From contig NZ_JAFFSX010000005.1 in the NCBI RefSeq assembly GCF_017948485.1, positions 124,001 through 188,000 on the forward strand: 64,000 nucleotides of DNA, written 5' to 3'. Under the pieces are notes generated by a model. It did no database searches. It saw only the letters and a list, made by a program, of their open reading frames with translations, and was not told the DNA's origin. Positions 8,172-17,537 of the stretch are shown here, piece by piece. Both the position numbers and the translations under genes were made by a program. Within the stretch, counting starts at the first letter, position 1; each line of letters begins with the position of its first letter. This DNA is from Streptomyces sp. GESEQ-35 (lineage in GTDB: Bacteria > Actinomycetota > Actinomycetes > Streptomycetales > Streptomycetaceae).

Positions 8172-8834
8172 TCACCCCGGCGCGACGAACCCCGACTCGT
8201 ACGCCGCGATCACCGCCTGGGTGCGATCGCGCGCCCCCAGCTTGGCCAGCACGGCGCTCACATGCGACTTGACCGTCTCCGTGCCGACGATCAGCCGAGC
8301 GGCGATCTCCGCGTTCGACAGCCCGCGGGCCATCAGGCGCAGCACCTCGGCCTCGCGCTCGGTCAACTGCGCCCGCTCCATCACGGCACGGGCCGCGCGG
8401 TTCCCGCCGTCGTCGCCGTACTCGGCGGCGAGCTGCCGCACCGAGGCCGGGAACAGCAGCGACTCGCCCTCGGCGACCAGCCGCACCGCGTGCACGATCT
8501 CGGCGGGCCGGGCCCGCTTCAGCAGGAACCCGTCGGCACCGGCACGCAGCGCCTCGTACACGTACTCGTCGTTCTCGAAGGTCGTCACCACGAGGATCTT
8601 CGGCGGCTCGTCCACCGACCGGAGCACCGCGCGCGTGGCCTGGATACCGTCCAGAAGCGGCATCCGTACGTCCATGGCGACCACGTCCGGCCGCAGCTGC
8701 CGCACCAGCGGGATCACCGCGGCCCCGTCGGCCGCCTCGCCGACCACCTCGATGTCGGGCTGCGCCTCCAGCACGGCCCGCAGACCCGCGCGGACCAGGG
8801 GTTCGTCGTCGACGAGGAGAACGGTGACCGGCAT
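8172..8834 (-). CDS. NarL/FixJ-type response regulator
   Basis: 220 residues. Receiver domain (residues 1-120) has DDEP acidic pocket, phospho-acceptor Asp in VVAMDVRMPLLDG, Thr in VTTFEND and Lys in FLLKRARP. The C-terminal LuxR HTH is LTEREAEVLRLMARGLSNAEIAARLIVGTETVKSHVSAVLAKLG. It lies 14 bases downstream of its cognate kinase in the same operon. Together they probably control the divergent ABC exporter at 10127-11774. Confidence 0.95.
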   Translation of the reverse strand: MPVTVLLVDDEPLVRAGLRAVLEAQPDIEVVGEAADGAAVIPLVRQLRPDVVAMDVRMPLLDGIQATRAVLRSVDEPPKILVVTTFENDEYVYEALRAGADGFLLKRARPAEIVHAVRLVAEGESLLFPASVRQLAAEYGDDGGNRAARAVMERAQLTEREAEVLRLMARGLSNAEIAARLIVGTETVKSHVSAVLAKLGARDRTQAVIAAYESGFVAPG

Positions 8835-8848
8835 CCGGCCAGCGTAGG

Positions 8849-10018
8849 TCAGCGCAGGGGCAGGTCTACACGCACTTGCCAGTCACCTTGGTCCGGGCCG
8901 GTCCGTGCACTCCCGCCGAGCAGCGCCGCCCGCTCGCGTATGCCGCGCAGGCCGCTTCCCCGGCCCGGGGCGGGTATGTCGGCGGTGAGCGGGTTGCGCA
9001 CCTCCAGGCCGAGGGTGCCGTCCGCGACGGAGATCCGGACCCGGACGGGAACGGCGCCCGCGTGCCGCAGCACATTGGTCAGCGACTCCTGGAGGATGCG
9101 GTAGCCCTCACGGGAGACCGGTCCCGGCAGGGTGTCCAGAGCGCCGGTCAGCTCGGCGTCGACCTTCGCCCCGGAGGCGCGGGCGGACTCCAGCAGCCGG
9201 TCGGCGTCGATGAGGGTCGGCCTGCTGCTCACCGGCCGTTCCGACTCGCGCAGGATGCCGAGAACACGCTCCAGGTCCTCCAGGGCGGCGCGGCCGGTCT
9301 CCTCGATGGCGTCGAGGGCCCGGTCGGTGAACGTGGGGTCGCCGGCCGCGCGTGCGGCGCCCGCCTGGACCACGGCGACGGTGAGGGCGTGGCCGATGGA
9401 GTCGTGGAGTTCGCGAGCGATCCGGGTGCGCTCCAGGAGTTGTTCCGTGCGCTCCTCCATGGCGGCGAGGCGCTCGGCGGGGGAGGGGCCGAGAAGGCGG
9501 AGGGCGATCGCGGTGATGAGGCGGCCCGAACCGACCACTGTGGCCGCCGCCATGGCCAGCGCCACGGGCACCAGCAGGACGTGCCACCACTGGTGGCCGT
9601 CGAGGACCGACAGCACCCGCTCCTCGACATCACCGCCGAGCGCCGCCGACACCAAGTCCACCGAGGCCATGAGCAGTTGGACGGTGAACATCGCCGTCGC
9701 GCAGCCGAGCAGTAGCCGCGCCTCCAGCCACACGACGAGCCGCCCGCGGTCGCCCCAGGAGGCGGACGGCGTGACGACGATGTCGGTGCTCGCGCTGTCG
9801 TGCCGGTGACCGGTCAGCAGCAGTCTGGCCTGGAAACCCTCCACGGTGCGCATCGCGGGCACCAGGCCGACGGGGGCGAGCACCACGCCCGCCACCACCC
9901 AGGTCCACCACGCTTCTTCGATGAACAGCCACAGGGACGGCCACACGATGGCGATGAACAAGTGCAGCAATCGTGTGTACGTCACCACCCGGCCGAACGG
10001 GCGCAGCAAGCGGACCAT
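8849..10018 (-). CDS. Two-component sensor histidine kinase (HisKA_3 type)
   Basis: 389 residues. An N-terminal membrane module of four or so helices without a sizeable extracytoplasmic loop suggests sensing within the membrane. The dimerisation/phospho-acceptor segment is ARELHDSIGHALTVAVVQAGAARA with the conserved His. The C-terminal HATPase has NVLRHAG and GSGLRGIRERAALLGG. ATG 10018 is preferred because upstream sequence in frame is not family-like. The arrangement kinase-regulator divergent from an ABC transporter is the common actinobacterial envelope-stress or antibiotic-response layout. Confidence 0.92.
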   Translation of the reverse strand: MVRLLRPFGRVVTYTRLLHLFIAIVWPSLWLFIEEAWWTWVVAGVVLAPVGLVPAMRTVEGFQARLLLTGHRHDSASTDIVVTPSASWGDRGRLVVWLEARLLLGCATAMFTVQLLMASVDLVSAALGGDVEERVLSVLDGHQWWHVLLVPVALAMAAATVVGSGRLITAIALRLLGPSPAERLAAMEERTEQLLERTRIARELHDSIGHALTVAVVQAGAARAAGDPTFTDRALDAIEETGRAALEDLERVLGILRESERPVSSRPTLIDADRLLESARASGAKVDAELTGALDTLPGPVSREGYRILQESLTNVLRHAGAVPVRVRISVADGTLGLEVRNPLTADIPAPGRGSGLRGIRERAALLGGSARTGPDQGDWQVRVDLPLR

Positions 10019-10126
10019 TTCGTCATCGTGCCAGCCGCCACTGACAACGAGCCTCCCCCGGGCGGGGGAGACGATCTCCACGCGCGGGGGAGGCCCCGCA
10101 TCGGCGCCATCGGCCAGGCTGCTGCC

Positions 10127-11047
10127 ATGACCAGCATCGAAGTCCAGGACCTCATCAAGGAGTTCGGCACCCGGCGAGCCGTGGACCACCTCACCTTCCG
10201 CGTACTTCCCGGCCGTGTCACCGGCTTCCTCGGCCCCAACGGCGCCGGAAAGTCCACCACCATGCGGCTGGTGCTCGGCCTCGACCGGCCGACCGCCGGG
10301 ACGGCCACGGTCGGAGGCCATGCCTACGCCACCCTCCGCGAGCCCCTGCGCCACGTGGGCGCCCTGCTCGACGCGCAGGACGCGCACGGCTCCCGTACCG
10401 GCCGCGACCATCTGCGCGTCCTGGCGGCGAGCAACCGCATTCCGCCCGGCCGGGTCGACGAGGTGCTGGAGGAGACCGGGCTCGCCCCGGTGGCGCGCCA
10501 CAGGGTGAGGACGTACTCACTGGGCATGCGCCAGCGGCTGGGCATCGCCGCCGCCCTGCTCGGCGACCCGGAGGTCGTCATGCTCGACGAGCCCTCGAAC
10601 GGCCTCGACCCCGAAGGCATCATCTGGATCCGCCAGTTGCTGCGCCGGCTCGCCAAGGAGGGGCGCGCGGTGCTGGTCTCCAGCCATCTGATGAACGAGA
10701 CCGCGTCCTTCGCCGACCACCTCGTGGTACTCGGCCGAGGCCGTCTGCTGGCCGACACCCCGGTGCGGGAGTTCATCCACGCGCGCGTGCAGCCCAGCGT
10801 GCGCATCCGTACGACCGACGCCACCGCGCTCAAGAGCGCCCTCGCCGGGCACGGCCACGACGCCGTCGAGCACGAGGACGGGCATTGGACGGTGCCCCAC
10901 GCACGCGTGGACGACATCGGCCGCCTCGCGTCGGCCGCGGGCGTACCGATCCTCGAACTGAGCACGCAGGAGGGCACCTTGGAGCAGGCCTATCTCGATC
11001 TCACCGCGTCCGAGACCGAGTTCACCGCCCAGCCGCAGGAGGCCTGA
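10127..11047 (+). CDS. ABC transporter ATP-binding protein (ABC-2 exporter type)
   Basis: 306 residues. Walker A GPNGAGKSTT, Q-loop region LLDAQDAHGSRTG, signature YSLGMRQRL (variant LSGGQ), Walker B VVMLDEPSNGLDPEG and switch VSSHLM. The C-terminal extension is typical of DrrA/CcmA-like exporters. It is paired with the permease that begins two bases after its stop. Divergent from the two-component system, which probably controls it. Substrate unknown; lipid, peptide or antibiotic efflux is usual. Confidence 0.93.
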   Translation: MTSIEVQDLIKEFGTRRAVDHLTFRVLPGRVTGFLGPNGAGKSTTMRLVLGLDRPTAGTATVGGHAYATLREPLRHVGALLDAQDAHGSRTGRDHLRVLAASNRIPPGRVDEVLEETGLAPVARHRVRTYSLGMRQRLGIAAALLGDPEVVMLDEPSNGLDPEGIIWIRQLLRRLAKEGRAVLVSSHLMNETASFADHLVVLGRGRLLADTPVREFIHARVQPSVRIRTTDATALKSALAGHGHDAVEHEDGHWTVPHARVDDIGRLASAAGVPILELSTQEGTLEQAYLDLTASETEFTAQPQEA

Positions 11048-11048
11048 C

Positions 11049-11774
11049 ATGTCGTTCGCACCCGTACTCCACTCCGAGTGGCTGAAGATCCGTACGCTCC
11101 GCTCGCTCCTCGGGGCGCTCCTGGCTCTTTTCGCGGCGACCACCCTGTTCTCTGCGATCGCCGGCGTATCCGAGACGTCCGACCCGGAGTTCGATCCGCT
11201 GTTCATGGCGCTGTCCGGTGTCGCGCCCGGTCAGATCGCCGCCATCTCCTTCGGGGCGATGGCGGTGTCGTCGGAGTTCCACGGGGGTGGACTCCGGCTC
11301 TCGCTGGCGGCGGTGCCCCGGCGCGGGCGGTGGTTCGCGGGCAAGCTGGCAGTGATCGCCGTACCGACCCTCGTGGTGGGGCTGGTCACCGCGTTCGCCG
11401 CCCTGGTCGTCGCACGGGCGGGACTCGGCGCCGCGGCGAGCGGGCCGACGGCGGGCGAGCAGGTGCGGGGCGTCGTGGGCGCCGCGATCTACCTCATGCT
11501 CATGGCGCTGCTCGCGGCCGGGCTCACGGCCCTGCTGCGCAGCGGAGTGGGCGCCCTGTCCCTGCTGATCCCGTTCCTCCTCGTCGTCTCCTTCGTGATC
11601 GGCGACGCGGCCGGCGGACTCACCGACTTCCTGCCCGACAGGGCCGGGCAGGTGGTCTTGTACGAGACGCATGACGGAACGCCGGGTCCGTGGACGGGCC
11701 TCGCGGTGACCGCGCTGTGGACGGCCGCCGCGGTGGGCGCGGGAGCGTGGAGTGTGCGACGCCGGGACGCCTGA
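11049..11774 (+). CDS. ABC-2 type transporter permease
   Basis: 241 residues with about six hydrophobic segments (SLLGALLALFAATTLFSAIA, LAVIAVPTLVVGLVTAFAAL, AIYLMLMALLAAGLTALL, LSLLIPFLLVVSFVI, LAVTALWTAAAVGAGAW). It starts one base after the ATPase stop, so the two are co-translated and form one exporter. Start ATG 11049 is unambiguous. Confidence 0.9.
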   Translation: MSFAPVLHSEWLKIRTLRSLLGALLALFAATTLFSAIAGVSETSDPEFDPLFMALSGVAPGQIAAISFGAMAVSSEFHGGGLRLSLAAVPRRGRWFAGKLAVIAVPTLVVGLVTAFAALVVARAGLGAAASGPTAGEQVRGVVGAAIYLMLMALLAAGLTALLRSGVGALSLLIPFLLVVSFVIGDAAGGLTDFLPDRAGQVVLYETHDGTPGPWTGLAVTALWTAAAVGAGAWSVRRRDA

Positions 11775-11790
11775 CCCGCCAGTCGTCTGA

Positions 11791-11813
11791 CGCCACGCCA
11801 ATTGTCAGTGGCG
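11791..11813 (+). terminator. Possible terminator after the ABC exporter operon
   Basis: CGCCAC/GTGGCG arms (6 bp) with an 11-base loop begin 17 bases after the permease stop; wider CCCGCC/GGCGGG complementarity flanks it. No U-tract follows, as is common in Streptomyces. Confidence 0.4.
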
Positions 11814-11831
11814 GCGGGAATACTGGATCAC

Positions 11832-12245
11832 ATGGACATCGCCAAGGACCTCGACCTGATCGACCTGCTGTGCACCCTGGACTTCCCCGCGGAGCACGGC
11901 GATACGGACGTCGGCAGGGGCGGACCCGGCTATCACATAGCCAGGTTAGGGCCCGATGACTGGCCGGGCGCGGAAGACTGCTACGCCTACGAGACCGGGA
12001 TCGGCGAGCGTCTGACCGAGCGGTGGGGAGCGCCGTTGCGGTGGGGAACCGTGACGCTCGGCGAACGCCTCGCACGAGGTGAGCACTTGGCCGAGCCTTG
12101 GGCGACGCTCAACGCCCAGGCAACCGACATGCACACCTGGGAGGCGAACGGCACCGGTCGTTCGGTCACCGTGGCGGTCGCCGACCGGGAAGACGAGAAC
12201 CGGCCTCACCCATTCGTCGTCGTCACGGACTTGAACCCACTGTGA
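11832..12245 (+). CDS. Hypothetical protein (137 aa)
   Basis: Not recognised. A soluble acidic protein with no signal or membrane segment, codon use like its neighbours, and a clean ATG at 11832 (a TTG at 11802 is in frame). Motifs of note are only general: DWPGAEDCYAYETGIGERLTERWG and a C-terminal RSVTVAVADREDE/HPFVVVTDLNPL beta-like segment. It sits alone between the ABC exporter and a convergent glycosylase gene four bases away. Confidence 0.6.
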   Translation: MDIAKDLDLIDLLCTLDFPAEHGDTDVGRGGPGYHIARLGPDDWPGAEDCYAYETGIGERLTERWGAPLRWGTVTLGERLARGEHLAEPWATLNAQATDMHTWEANGTGRSVTVAVADREDENRPHPFVVVTDLNPL

Positions 12246-12249
12246 CCCC

Positions 12250-12795
12250 TCAGGCGTCGGCCGCGACCCGCAACCGCCCGAACTCCTCCGCCATCGTCGC
12301 CGCCGTCCAGTGCGCGTTCAGCCCGCTCGGATTCGGCAGCACCCACACGCGCGTGTCGCCGATCGTCCGCTCCTGAGGCCCCACCCGGGCCTTGCGGTCG
12401 TCGAAGGCCGCCCGGTACGCCGTCACACCCACCACGGCCAGCCAGCGCGGCCGCACCTCCGTCACCTTCGCCGCCAGCAGCCGCCCGCCCTCGCGGTACT
12501 CCTCTGCGCTCAGCTCGTCGGCCCTGGCCGTCGCACGCGCCACGACGTTCGTGATGCCGAGGCCGTACGACGGCAACTCCCGCTGTTCCGACGGCTTCAT
12601 CAGCCGCGGCGTGAACCCGGACAGGTGCAGCACCGGCCAGAAGCGGTTGCCGGGACGGGCGAAGTGATGGCCCGTCGCCGCCGTCATCAGACCTGGGTTG
12701 ATGCCGCAGAACAGCACGCGGAGGCCGTCCGCGATCACGTCCGGTACGAGACGGTCGCGGGCCGCCTCCAACTCCTCGGCGGTGAAGCGCGTCAG
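12250..12795 (-). CDS. mug: Mismatch-specific (G/U-G/T) DNA glycosylase, Mug family
   Basis: Uracil/thymine glycosylase removing mispaired U or ethenocytosine in base-excision repair. Motif 1 is VLFCGINPGLMTAATGHHFARPGNRFWP (GINPG with Asn catalytic/water-positioning residue) and motif 2 is VLPNPSGLNAHW, both diagnostic of Mug. The start is uncertain. TTG 12771 has its purine-rich stretch directly abutting the codon, which is too close. CTG 12795 overlaps the purB stop (CTGA), has GGGAG seven bases upstream and yields the family-like N-terminus TRFTAEELEAARDR. I used CTG 12795; translational coupling to purB is likely. Confidence 0.85.
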   Translation of the reverse strand: MTRFTAEELEAARDRLVPDVIADGLRVLFCGINPGLMTAATGHHFARPGNRFWPVLHLSGFTPRLMKPSEQRELPSYGLGITNVVARATARADELSAEEYREGGRLLAAKVTEVRPRWLAVVGVTAYRAAFDDRKARVGPQERTIGDTRVWVLPNPSGLNAHWTAATMAEEFGRLRVAADA

Positions 12796-14234
12796 AGGAT
12801 CGCTCCCGGGGTGTAGCCCGCGGCCTCAGGGTGCTGCTTCACGATCTCCTCGATGCGGCCGACGACGGCGGTGACCTGGGCGGCCGCGGCGCCGGTGAAG
12901 GACAGCTTGTCCGCCATCAGCTCGTCGAGCTGGGCACGGCTCAGCGGAATGCGCTCGTCCGCGGCGAGCTTGTCGAGGAGCTCGTTGCGCTCGGCGCCCT
13001 GCTCACGCATCGCCAGCGCGGAGGCGACGGCGTTCTCCTTGATCGCCTCGTGCGCGACCTCACGGCCCACGCCCGCCCGCACCGCGCCCATCAGCACCTT
13101 CGTGGTGGCGAGGAACGGCAGATAGCGGTCCAGCTCACGGGCCACCACGGCCGGGAAAGCGCCGAACTCGTCCAGCACGGTAAGGAACGTCTCCAGCAGA
13201 CCGTCCAGGGCGAAGAACGCGTCCGGCAGCGCGACCCGGCGCACCACCGAGCAGGACACGTCGCCCTCGTTCCACTGGTCGCCCGCCAGCTCGCCGGTCA
13301 TCGAGGCGTAGCCGCGCAGGATGACCATCAGGCCGTTGACGCGCTCGCAGGAGCGGGTGTTCATCTTGTGCGGCATCGCGGACGAGCCGACCTGGCCCGG
13401 CTTGAAGCCCTCGGTCACCAGCTCGTGCCCGGCCATCAGCCGGATCGTCTTCGCCAGCGACGACGGCGCCGCCGCCAGCTGCACCAGCGCGGTCACGACC
13501 TCGTAGTCCAGGGAGCGCGGGTAGACCTGGCCGACCGACGTGAACGCCTCCGAGAAGCCCAGGTGCCGGGCGATCCGCCCCTCCAGGTCGGCGAGCTTCG
13601 CGGCGTCCCCGCCCAGCAGGTCCAGCATGTCCTGCGCCGTACCGACCGGGCCCTTGATGCCGCGCAGCGGATAGCGCCCGAGCAGCTCCTCGACCCGGCC
13701 GTACGCCACGAGCAGCTCGTCCGCGGCGGTCGCGAACCGCTTGCCGAGGGTGGTGGCCTGCGCGGCCACGTTGTGCGAGCGGCCGGCCATGACCAGCTCG
13801 CCGTACTCGCCGGCGAGCTTGCCGAGGCGTGCCAGCACGGCCACCGTACGGTCGCGCATCAGCTCCAGGGAGAGCCGGATCTGGAGCTGCTCGACGTTCT
13901 CGGTGAGGTCGCGGGAGGTCATGCCCTTGTGCACGTGCTCGTGCCCGGCGAGGTCGTTGAACTCCTCGATCCGCGCCTTCACATCGTGCCGCGTGACCTT
14001 CTCGCGTTCGGCGATGGAAGCCAGGTCGACCTGGTCGAGGACACGCTCGTAGTCGGAGATCGCCGCGTCCGGTACCTCGATCCCGAGGTCCTTCTGGGCC
14101 CGCAGCACGGCGAGCCAGAGCTGACGCTCCAGCTTCACCTTCTGCTCGGGGGACCAGAGCGTGGCGAGCTCGTTGGAGGCGTAGCGTCCGGCGAGGACGT
14201 TCGGGATGCGGGGCTTGGCGGGCGCTGAAGTCAC
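12792..14234 (-). CDS. purB: Adenylosuccinate lyase
   Basis: Catalyses two purine-pathway steps: SAICAR to AICAR, and adenylosuccinate to AMP, each releasing fumarate. The fumarase/ASL signature GSSAMPHKMN is present, with HNVAAQATTLGKR and TSRDLTENVEQLQ upstream. Length 480 is normal for actinobacterial PurB. The start is GTG 14234. Downstream, mug overlaps its stop. Housekeeping gene; the call is secure. Confidence 0.97.
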   Translation of the reverse strand: MTSAPAKPRIPNVLAGRYASNELATLWSPEQKVKLERQLWLAVLRAQKDLGIEVPDAAISDYERVLDQVDLASIAEREKVTRHDVKARIEEFNDLAGHEHVHKGMTSRDLTENVEQLQIRLSLELMRDRTVAVLARLGKLAGEYGELVMAGRSHNVAAQATTLGKRFATAADELLVAYGRVEELLGRYPLRGIKGPVGTAQDMLDLLGGDAAKLADLEGRIARHLGFSEAFTSVGQVYPRSLDYEVVTALVQLAAAPSSLAKTIRLMAGHELVTEGFKPGQVGSSAMPHKMNTRSCERVNGLMVILRGYASMTGELAGDQWNEGDVSCSVVRRVALPDAFFALDGLLETFLTVLDEFGAFPAVVARELDRYLPFLATTKVLMGAVRAGVGREVAHEAIKENAVASALAMREQGAERNELLDKLAADERIPLSRAQLDELMADKLSFTGAAAAQVTAVVGRIEEIVKQHPEAAGYTPGAIL

Positions 14235-14343
14235 GTAAACGGATTCTACTGGCGGTCTGTGCAGGCCAGCGCCACCGGCCGGTTTGGCGGAACCTACGAA
14301 AGCGTCGCCCTAGGCACCAAGATTGGCGCCTCGGTACCAGGCG

Positions 14344-15126
14344 CTACGCCGCCGGACCCTCGTACGGCAGCAGGTCGGGGCGCTTCGCGGGCATGCCGTC
14401 GCCGGACGAGCGTCCGGTCAGGCGGCGGCCGATCCAGGGCAGCAGGTACTGCCGGGCGAACCGCACGTCCTCGACCCGGCGCGCGACCCACGCCGGCGGC
14501 ACGGTGGCCGGCAGTGGCATGCGCCACTCGGTGTCCTCCGGCTCGTAGCCGAGCGTCTGCCACACCGCCTCCGCGACGCGGCGGTGCCCCTCGGCGGTGA
14601 GGTGCAGCCGGTCCACGTCCCACTGGCGCGGGTCGCTCAGCGAGGGCGCCCCGTACAGGTCGACGACCACCGCGTCGTGCCGCGCGGCGAGGTCGTCGAC
14701 GCAGACGAACAGCTCCTCCATGCGGGGCCGGAACCGTTCCAGCACCGGACCCTGACGGCCCGGGCTGCGCATCAGCACCAGCTGCTTGCAGGCGGGGGCC
14801 AGCCGTTCCACGGCCTCGGTCAGCAGAGCGCGCACCCGCCCCATGTCGCACTTGGGGCGGAGCGTGTCGTTGAGCCCGCCCACCAGCGTGATCACATCGG
14901 GCTGCATGGCGGCGGCCACGGCCACCTGCTCCTCGACGATCTGCGCGATCAGCTTGCCGCGCACGGCGAGGTTGGCGTAGCGGAATCCGGGTGTGTGGGC
15001 GGACATCCTCCCGGCGAGAAGGTCGGCCCAGCCGCGGTAGGAGCCGTCCGGCAGCAGGTCCGACATGCCCTCGGTGAAGGAGTCGCCGACCGCGACCAAA
15101 CTGGTGAATGTGGGGTTCTTCTGCAT
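14344..15126 (-). CDS. SGNH/GDSL-family hydrolase
   Basis: 260 residues. Block I GDSFTEGMSD (nucleophile Ser), block III GGLNDTLRP (Asn), block V VDRLHLTAEGHRR (Asp/His pair) give a complete SGNH triad. No signal peptide is seen, so the enzyme is probably cytoplasmic. Likely an acyl-esterase or lysophospholipase of unknown substrate. It is monocistronic between purB and the CNNM pair; ATG 15126 is the only sensible start. Confidence 0.92.
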   Translation of the reverse strand: MQKNPTFTSLVAVGDSFTEGMSDLLPDGSYRGWADLLAGRMSAHTPGFRYANLAVRGKLIAQIVEEQVAVAAAMQPDVITLVGGLNDTLRPKCDMGRVRALLTEAVERLAPACKQLVLMRSPGRQGPVLERFRPRMEELFVCVDDLAARHDAVVVDLYGAPSLSDPRQWDVDRLHLTAEGHRRVAEAVWQTLGYEPEDTEWRMPLPATVPPAWVARRVEDVRFARQYLLPWIGRRLTGRSSGDGMPAKRPDLLPYEGPAA

Positions 15127-15192
15127 GGCGACACAGATGGTAACCCGCGTCCATACCCGTCGGTACGTCGGCCTGTCTCCCCTCTGGGCCGG

Positions 15193-16206
15193 TCAGGTCC
15201 GCTGCCCGAACAACTCCCGCAGCACGTCCTCCATCGTCACCAGCCCGGCCAGCCGTCCGTCCTCGCCCAGCACGGCAGCGAGATGCGTACGACTGCGCCG
15301 CATCGCCGTGAGCACGTCGTCCAGCGGTGTGCCGGCCCGCACGCGCGCGATGGGCCGCATCTCCCGCACCTCGAACGGCAGGTCCCGCGGCAGCTTGTCC
15401 AGCGCGTCCTTCACATGCAGATACCCGACGATGCGCCGGCCCTCGTCCACCACGGGGAAGCGTGAGAACCCGGACTCGGTGGACAGCCCCTCCAGCTGCT
15501 CCGGAGTGACGCCCACGCGCGCGTAGACGACGCTCTCCAGCGGAAGCACGACATCGTGCACGGGCCGTCGGCCCAGTTCCAGCGCGTCGTGCAGCCGTTC
15601 CCGCGCCCGCTCGTCGATGAGGCCGGCCTCTCCGGAATCCCGGACGATCCGGGCCAGCTCGGCGTCCGAGAACGTCGCGGCCACCTCGTCCTTGGTCTCC
15701 ACGCGCAGCAGCTTCAGCAGGGCGTTCGCGAAGGCGTTGATCGTGAAGATCACCGGGCGCAGCGTCCGCGACAGGGCGACCAGCGGCGGGCCGAGCACCA
15801 GCGCACTGCGCACCGGCTCGGCCAGCGCGATGTTCTTCGGCACCATCTCGCCGAGAAGCATGTGCAGATACGTCGCCAGGGCGAGCGCGATCACGAAGGA
15901 CACCGCGTGCCCCGCACCGGTCGGCACACCGATCGCGTGGAACACCGGCTCCAGCAGATGGGCGATCGCCGGTTCCGCGACGATACCCAGGACCAGCGTG
16001 CACAGGGTGATGCCGAGCTGTGCCGCGGCCATCAGCGCGGAGACGTGCTCCAGCGCCCACAGCACGCTCTTCGCCCGTCGGTCGCCTCGCTCGGCGTGCG
16101 GCTCGATCTGGCTGCGGCGTACGGAGATCAGCGCGAACTCGGCGCCCACGAAGAAGGCGTTGACGACCAGGGTCGCGAAACCGATCAGCAACTGTACGGC
16201 GGTCAT
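15193..16206 (-). CDS. CNNM/HlyC-CorC-like membrane protein with CBS pair (337 aa)
   Basis: Membrane protein of the CNNM/CorC family, associated with magnesium or other cation homeostasis. The N-terminal DUF21 module has four hydrophobic segments (LLIGFATLVVNAFFVGAEFAL onwards) and the conserved GEMVPKNIAL; two CBS motifs follow (about residues 205-330, FSRFPVVDEGRRIVGYLHVKD and AAVLGEDGRLAGLVTMEDVLRELFG). It lacks the C-terminal CorC_HlyC domain its partner has. Its ATG overlaps the partner's stop by four bases, so the two are co-translated and may form a heterodimer. Confidence 0.9.
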   Translation of the reverse strand: MTAVQLLIGFATLVVNAFFVGAEFALISVRRSQIEPHAERGDRRAKSVLWALEHVSALMAAAQLGITLCTLVLGIVAEPAIAHLLEPVFHAIGVPTGAGHAVSFVIALALATYLHMLLGEMVPKNIALAEPVRSALVLGPPLVALSRTLRPVIFTINAFANALLKLLRVETKDEVAATFSDAELARIVRDSGEAGLIDERARERLHDALELGRRPVHDVVLPLESVVYARVGVTPEQLEGLSTESGFSRFPVVDEGRRIVGYLHVKDALDKLPRDLPFEVREMRPIARVRAGTPLDDVLTAMRRSRTHLAAVLGEDGRLAGLVTMEDVLRELFGQRT

Positions 16207-17537
16207 CGCTCGACCTCCCCCTTGCTCGAGTCGATCAGCGGAGCGTGCAGCAGCAGGCGCGCGGCCCTGCGGCCCGACGCGTCGACCACGTCCAGTCGCC
16301 AGCCCACGACCTCGACACAGTCGCCGACGGCGGGGATCCGGCCGAGCTCATGGGCGACGAGACCGGCCAGCGTCTCGTACGGCCCCTCGGGCACCCTCAG
16401 TCCGACGCGCGCCAGCTGGTCCGTGCGGGCGGCGCCGTCCGCCGAGAACAGCGCACGGCCGTCGTCGTCACTGCCCGCGGCGGCGAGGTCCGGCGTCTCG
16501 TGCGGGTCGTGCTCGTCCCGCACCTCGCCGACGACCTCCTCGACGATGTCCTCCAGCGTGGCCACGCCCGCCGTACCGCCGTACTCGTCGATGACGACGG
16601 CCATCGTGCGCTTGCCGGAGAGCCGGTCCAGCAGCCGGTCGACGGTCAGCGACTCGGGGACGAGCAGGGGCTCGCGCATGAGGTCCGCGACCCGCACGCG
16701 CGCCCGGCGCTCCGCGGGCACCGCCAGCACGTCCTTGATGTGCGCGGTGCCCACGACCGAGTCGAGGTTGCCGCGGAAGACCGGGAACCGGGACAGGCCC
16801 GTGGCCCGGGTCGCGTTCGCCACGTCCTCACAGGTCGCCTGGACGTCGAGGGCGAAGACCTGTACGCGGGGCGTCATCACGTTCTCCGCGGTCAGGTCGG
16901 CGAGGTTCAGGGTCCGGACGAACAGCTCGGCCGTGTCCGCCTCCAGCGCGCCCTCCCGAGCGGAGTGCCGGGCGAGCGCCGCCAGCTCCTGCGGTCCGCG
17001 CGCGGAAGCCAGCTCCTCGGCCGGCTCCACACCGAAGAGCCGCACGATCCGGTTCGCCGTGTTGTTGAGGTGGCCGATGAAGGGCCGGAAGGCGGCGCTG
17101 AACAAGCGCTGTGCGTTGCCGACCCGCTTGGCCACGGCCAGCGGCGACGAGATCGCCCAGTTCTTCGGGACCAGTTCGCCGACGACCATCAGGACCACGG
17201 TCGAGAGGGCCGTACCCAGCACCAGAGCGATCGACGAGGCCGTGGAGCGTGAGATGCCCATCGACTCGAGCGGGCCCGCGATCAGCGCGGCGATCGACGG
17301 CTCGGCGAGCATGCCGACGACCAGATTGGTGACCGTGATGCCGAGCTGCGCCCCGGAGAGCTGGAAGGTCAGGCTCCGTACGGCCTTCAACGCCCCTGAG
17401 GCGCCCCGCTCGCCGCGCTCCGCTGCCCGTTCGAGGTCGCCGCGCTCGACCGTGGTGAGGGAGAACTCCGCCGCGACGAAGGCACCGCAGGCGAGGGCCA
17501 GCAGGATCGCCACCAGAAGGAGGAGCACTTCGGTCAT
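16203..17537 (-). CDS. CNNM/HlyC-CorC family membrane protein with CBS pair and CorC_HlyC domain (444 aa)
   Basis: First gene of the pair. DUF21 membrane module (residues 1-190) with VGELVPKNWAI, two CBS domains (about 205-330; LSRFPVFRGNLDSVVGTAHIKD, MAVVIDEYGGTAGVATLEDIVEEVVGE) and a CorC_HlyC domain with EGPYETLAGLVAHELGRIPAVGD. Some relatives are labelled hemolysins, but the family is now linked to Mg2+/cation transport rather than lysis. The downstream paralogue overlaps by ATGA. No Mg-sensing leader was recognised upstream. Confidence 0.9.
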   Translation of the reverse strand: MTEVLLLLVAILLALACGAFVAAEFSLTTVERGDLERAAERGERGASGALKAVRSLTFQLSGAQLGITVTNLVVGMLAEPSIAALIAGPLESMGISRSTASSIALVLGTALSTVVLMVVGELVPKNWAISSPLAVAKRVGNAQRLFSAAFRPFIGHLNNTANRIVRLFGVEPAEELASARGPQELAALARHSAREGALEADTAELFVRTLNLADLTAENVMTPRVQVFALDVQATCEDVANATRATGLSRFPVFRGNLDSVVGTAHIKDVLAVPAERRARVRVADLMREPLLVPESLTVDRLLDRLSGKRTMAVVIDEYGGTAGVATLEDIVEEVVGEVRDEHDPHETPDLAAAGSDDDGRALFSADGAARTDQLARVGLRVPEGPYETLAGLVAHELGRIPAVGDCVEVVGWRLDVVDASGRRAARLLLHAPLIDSSKGEVER

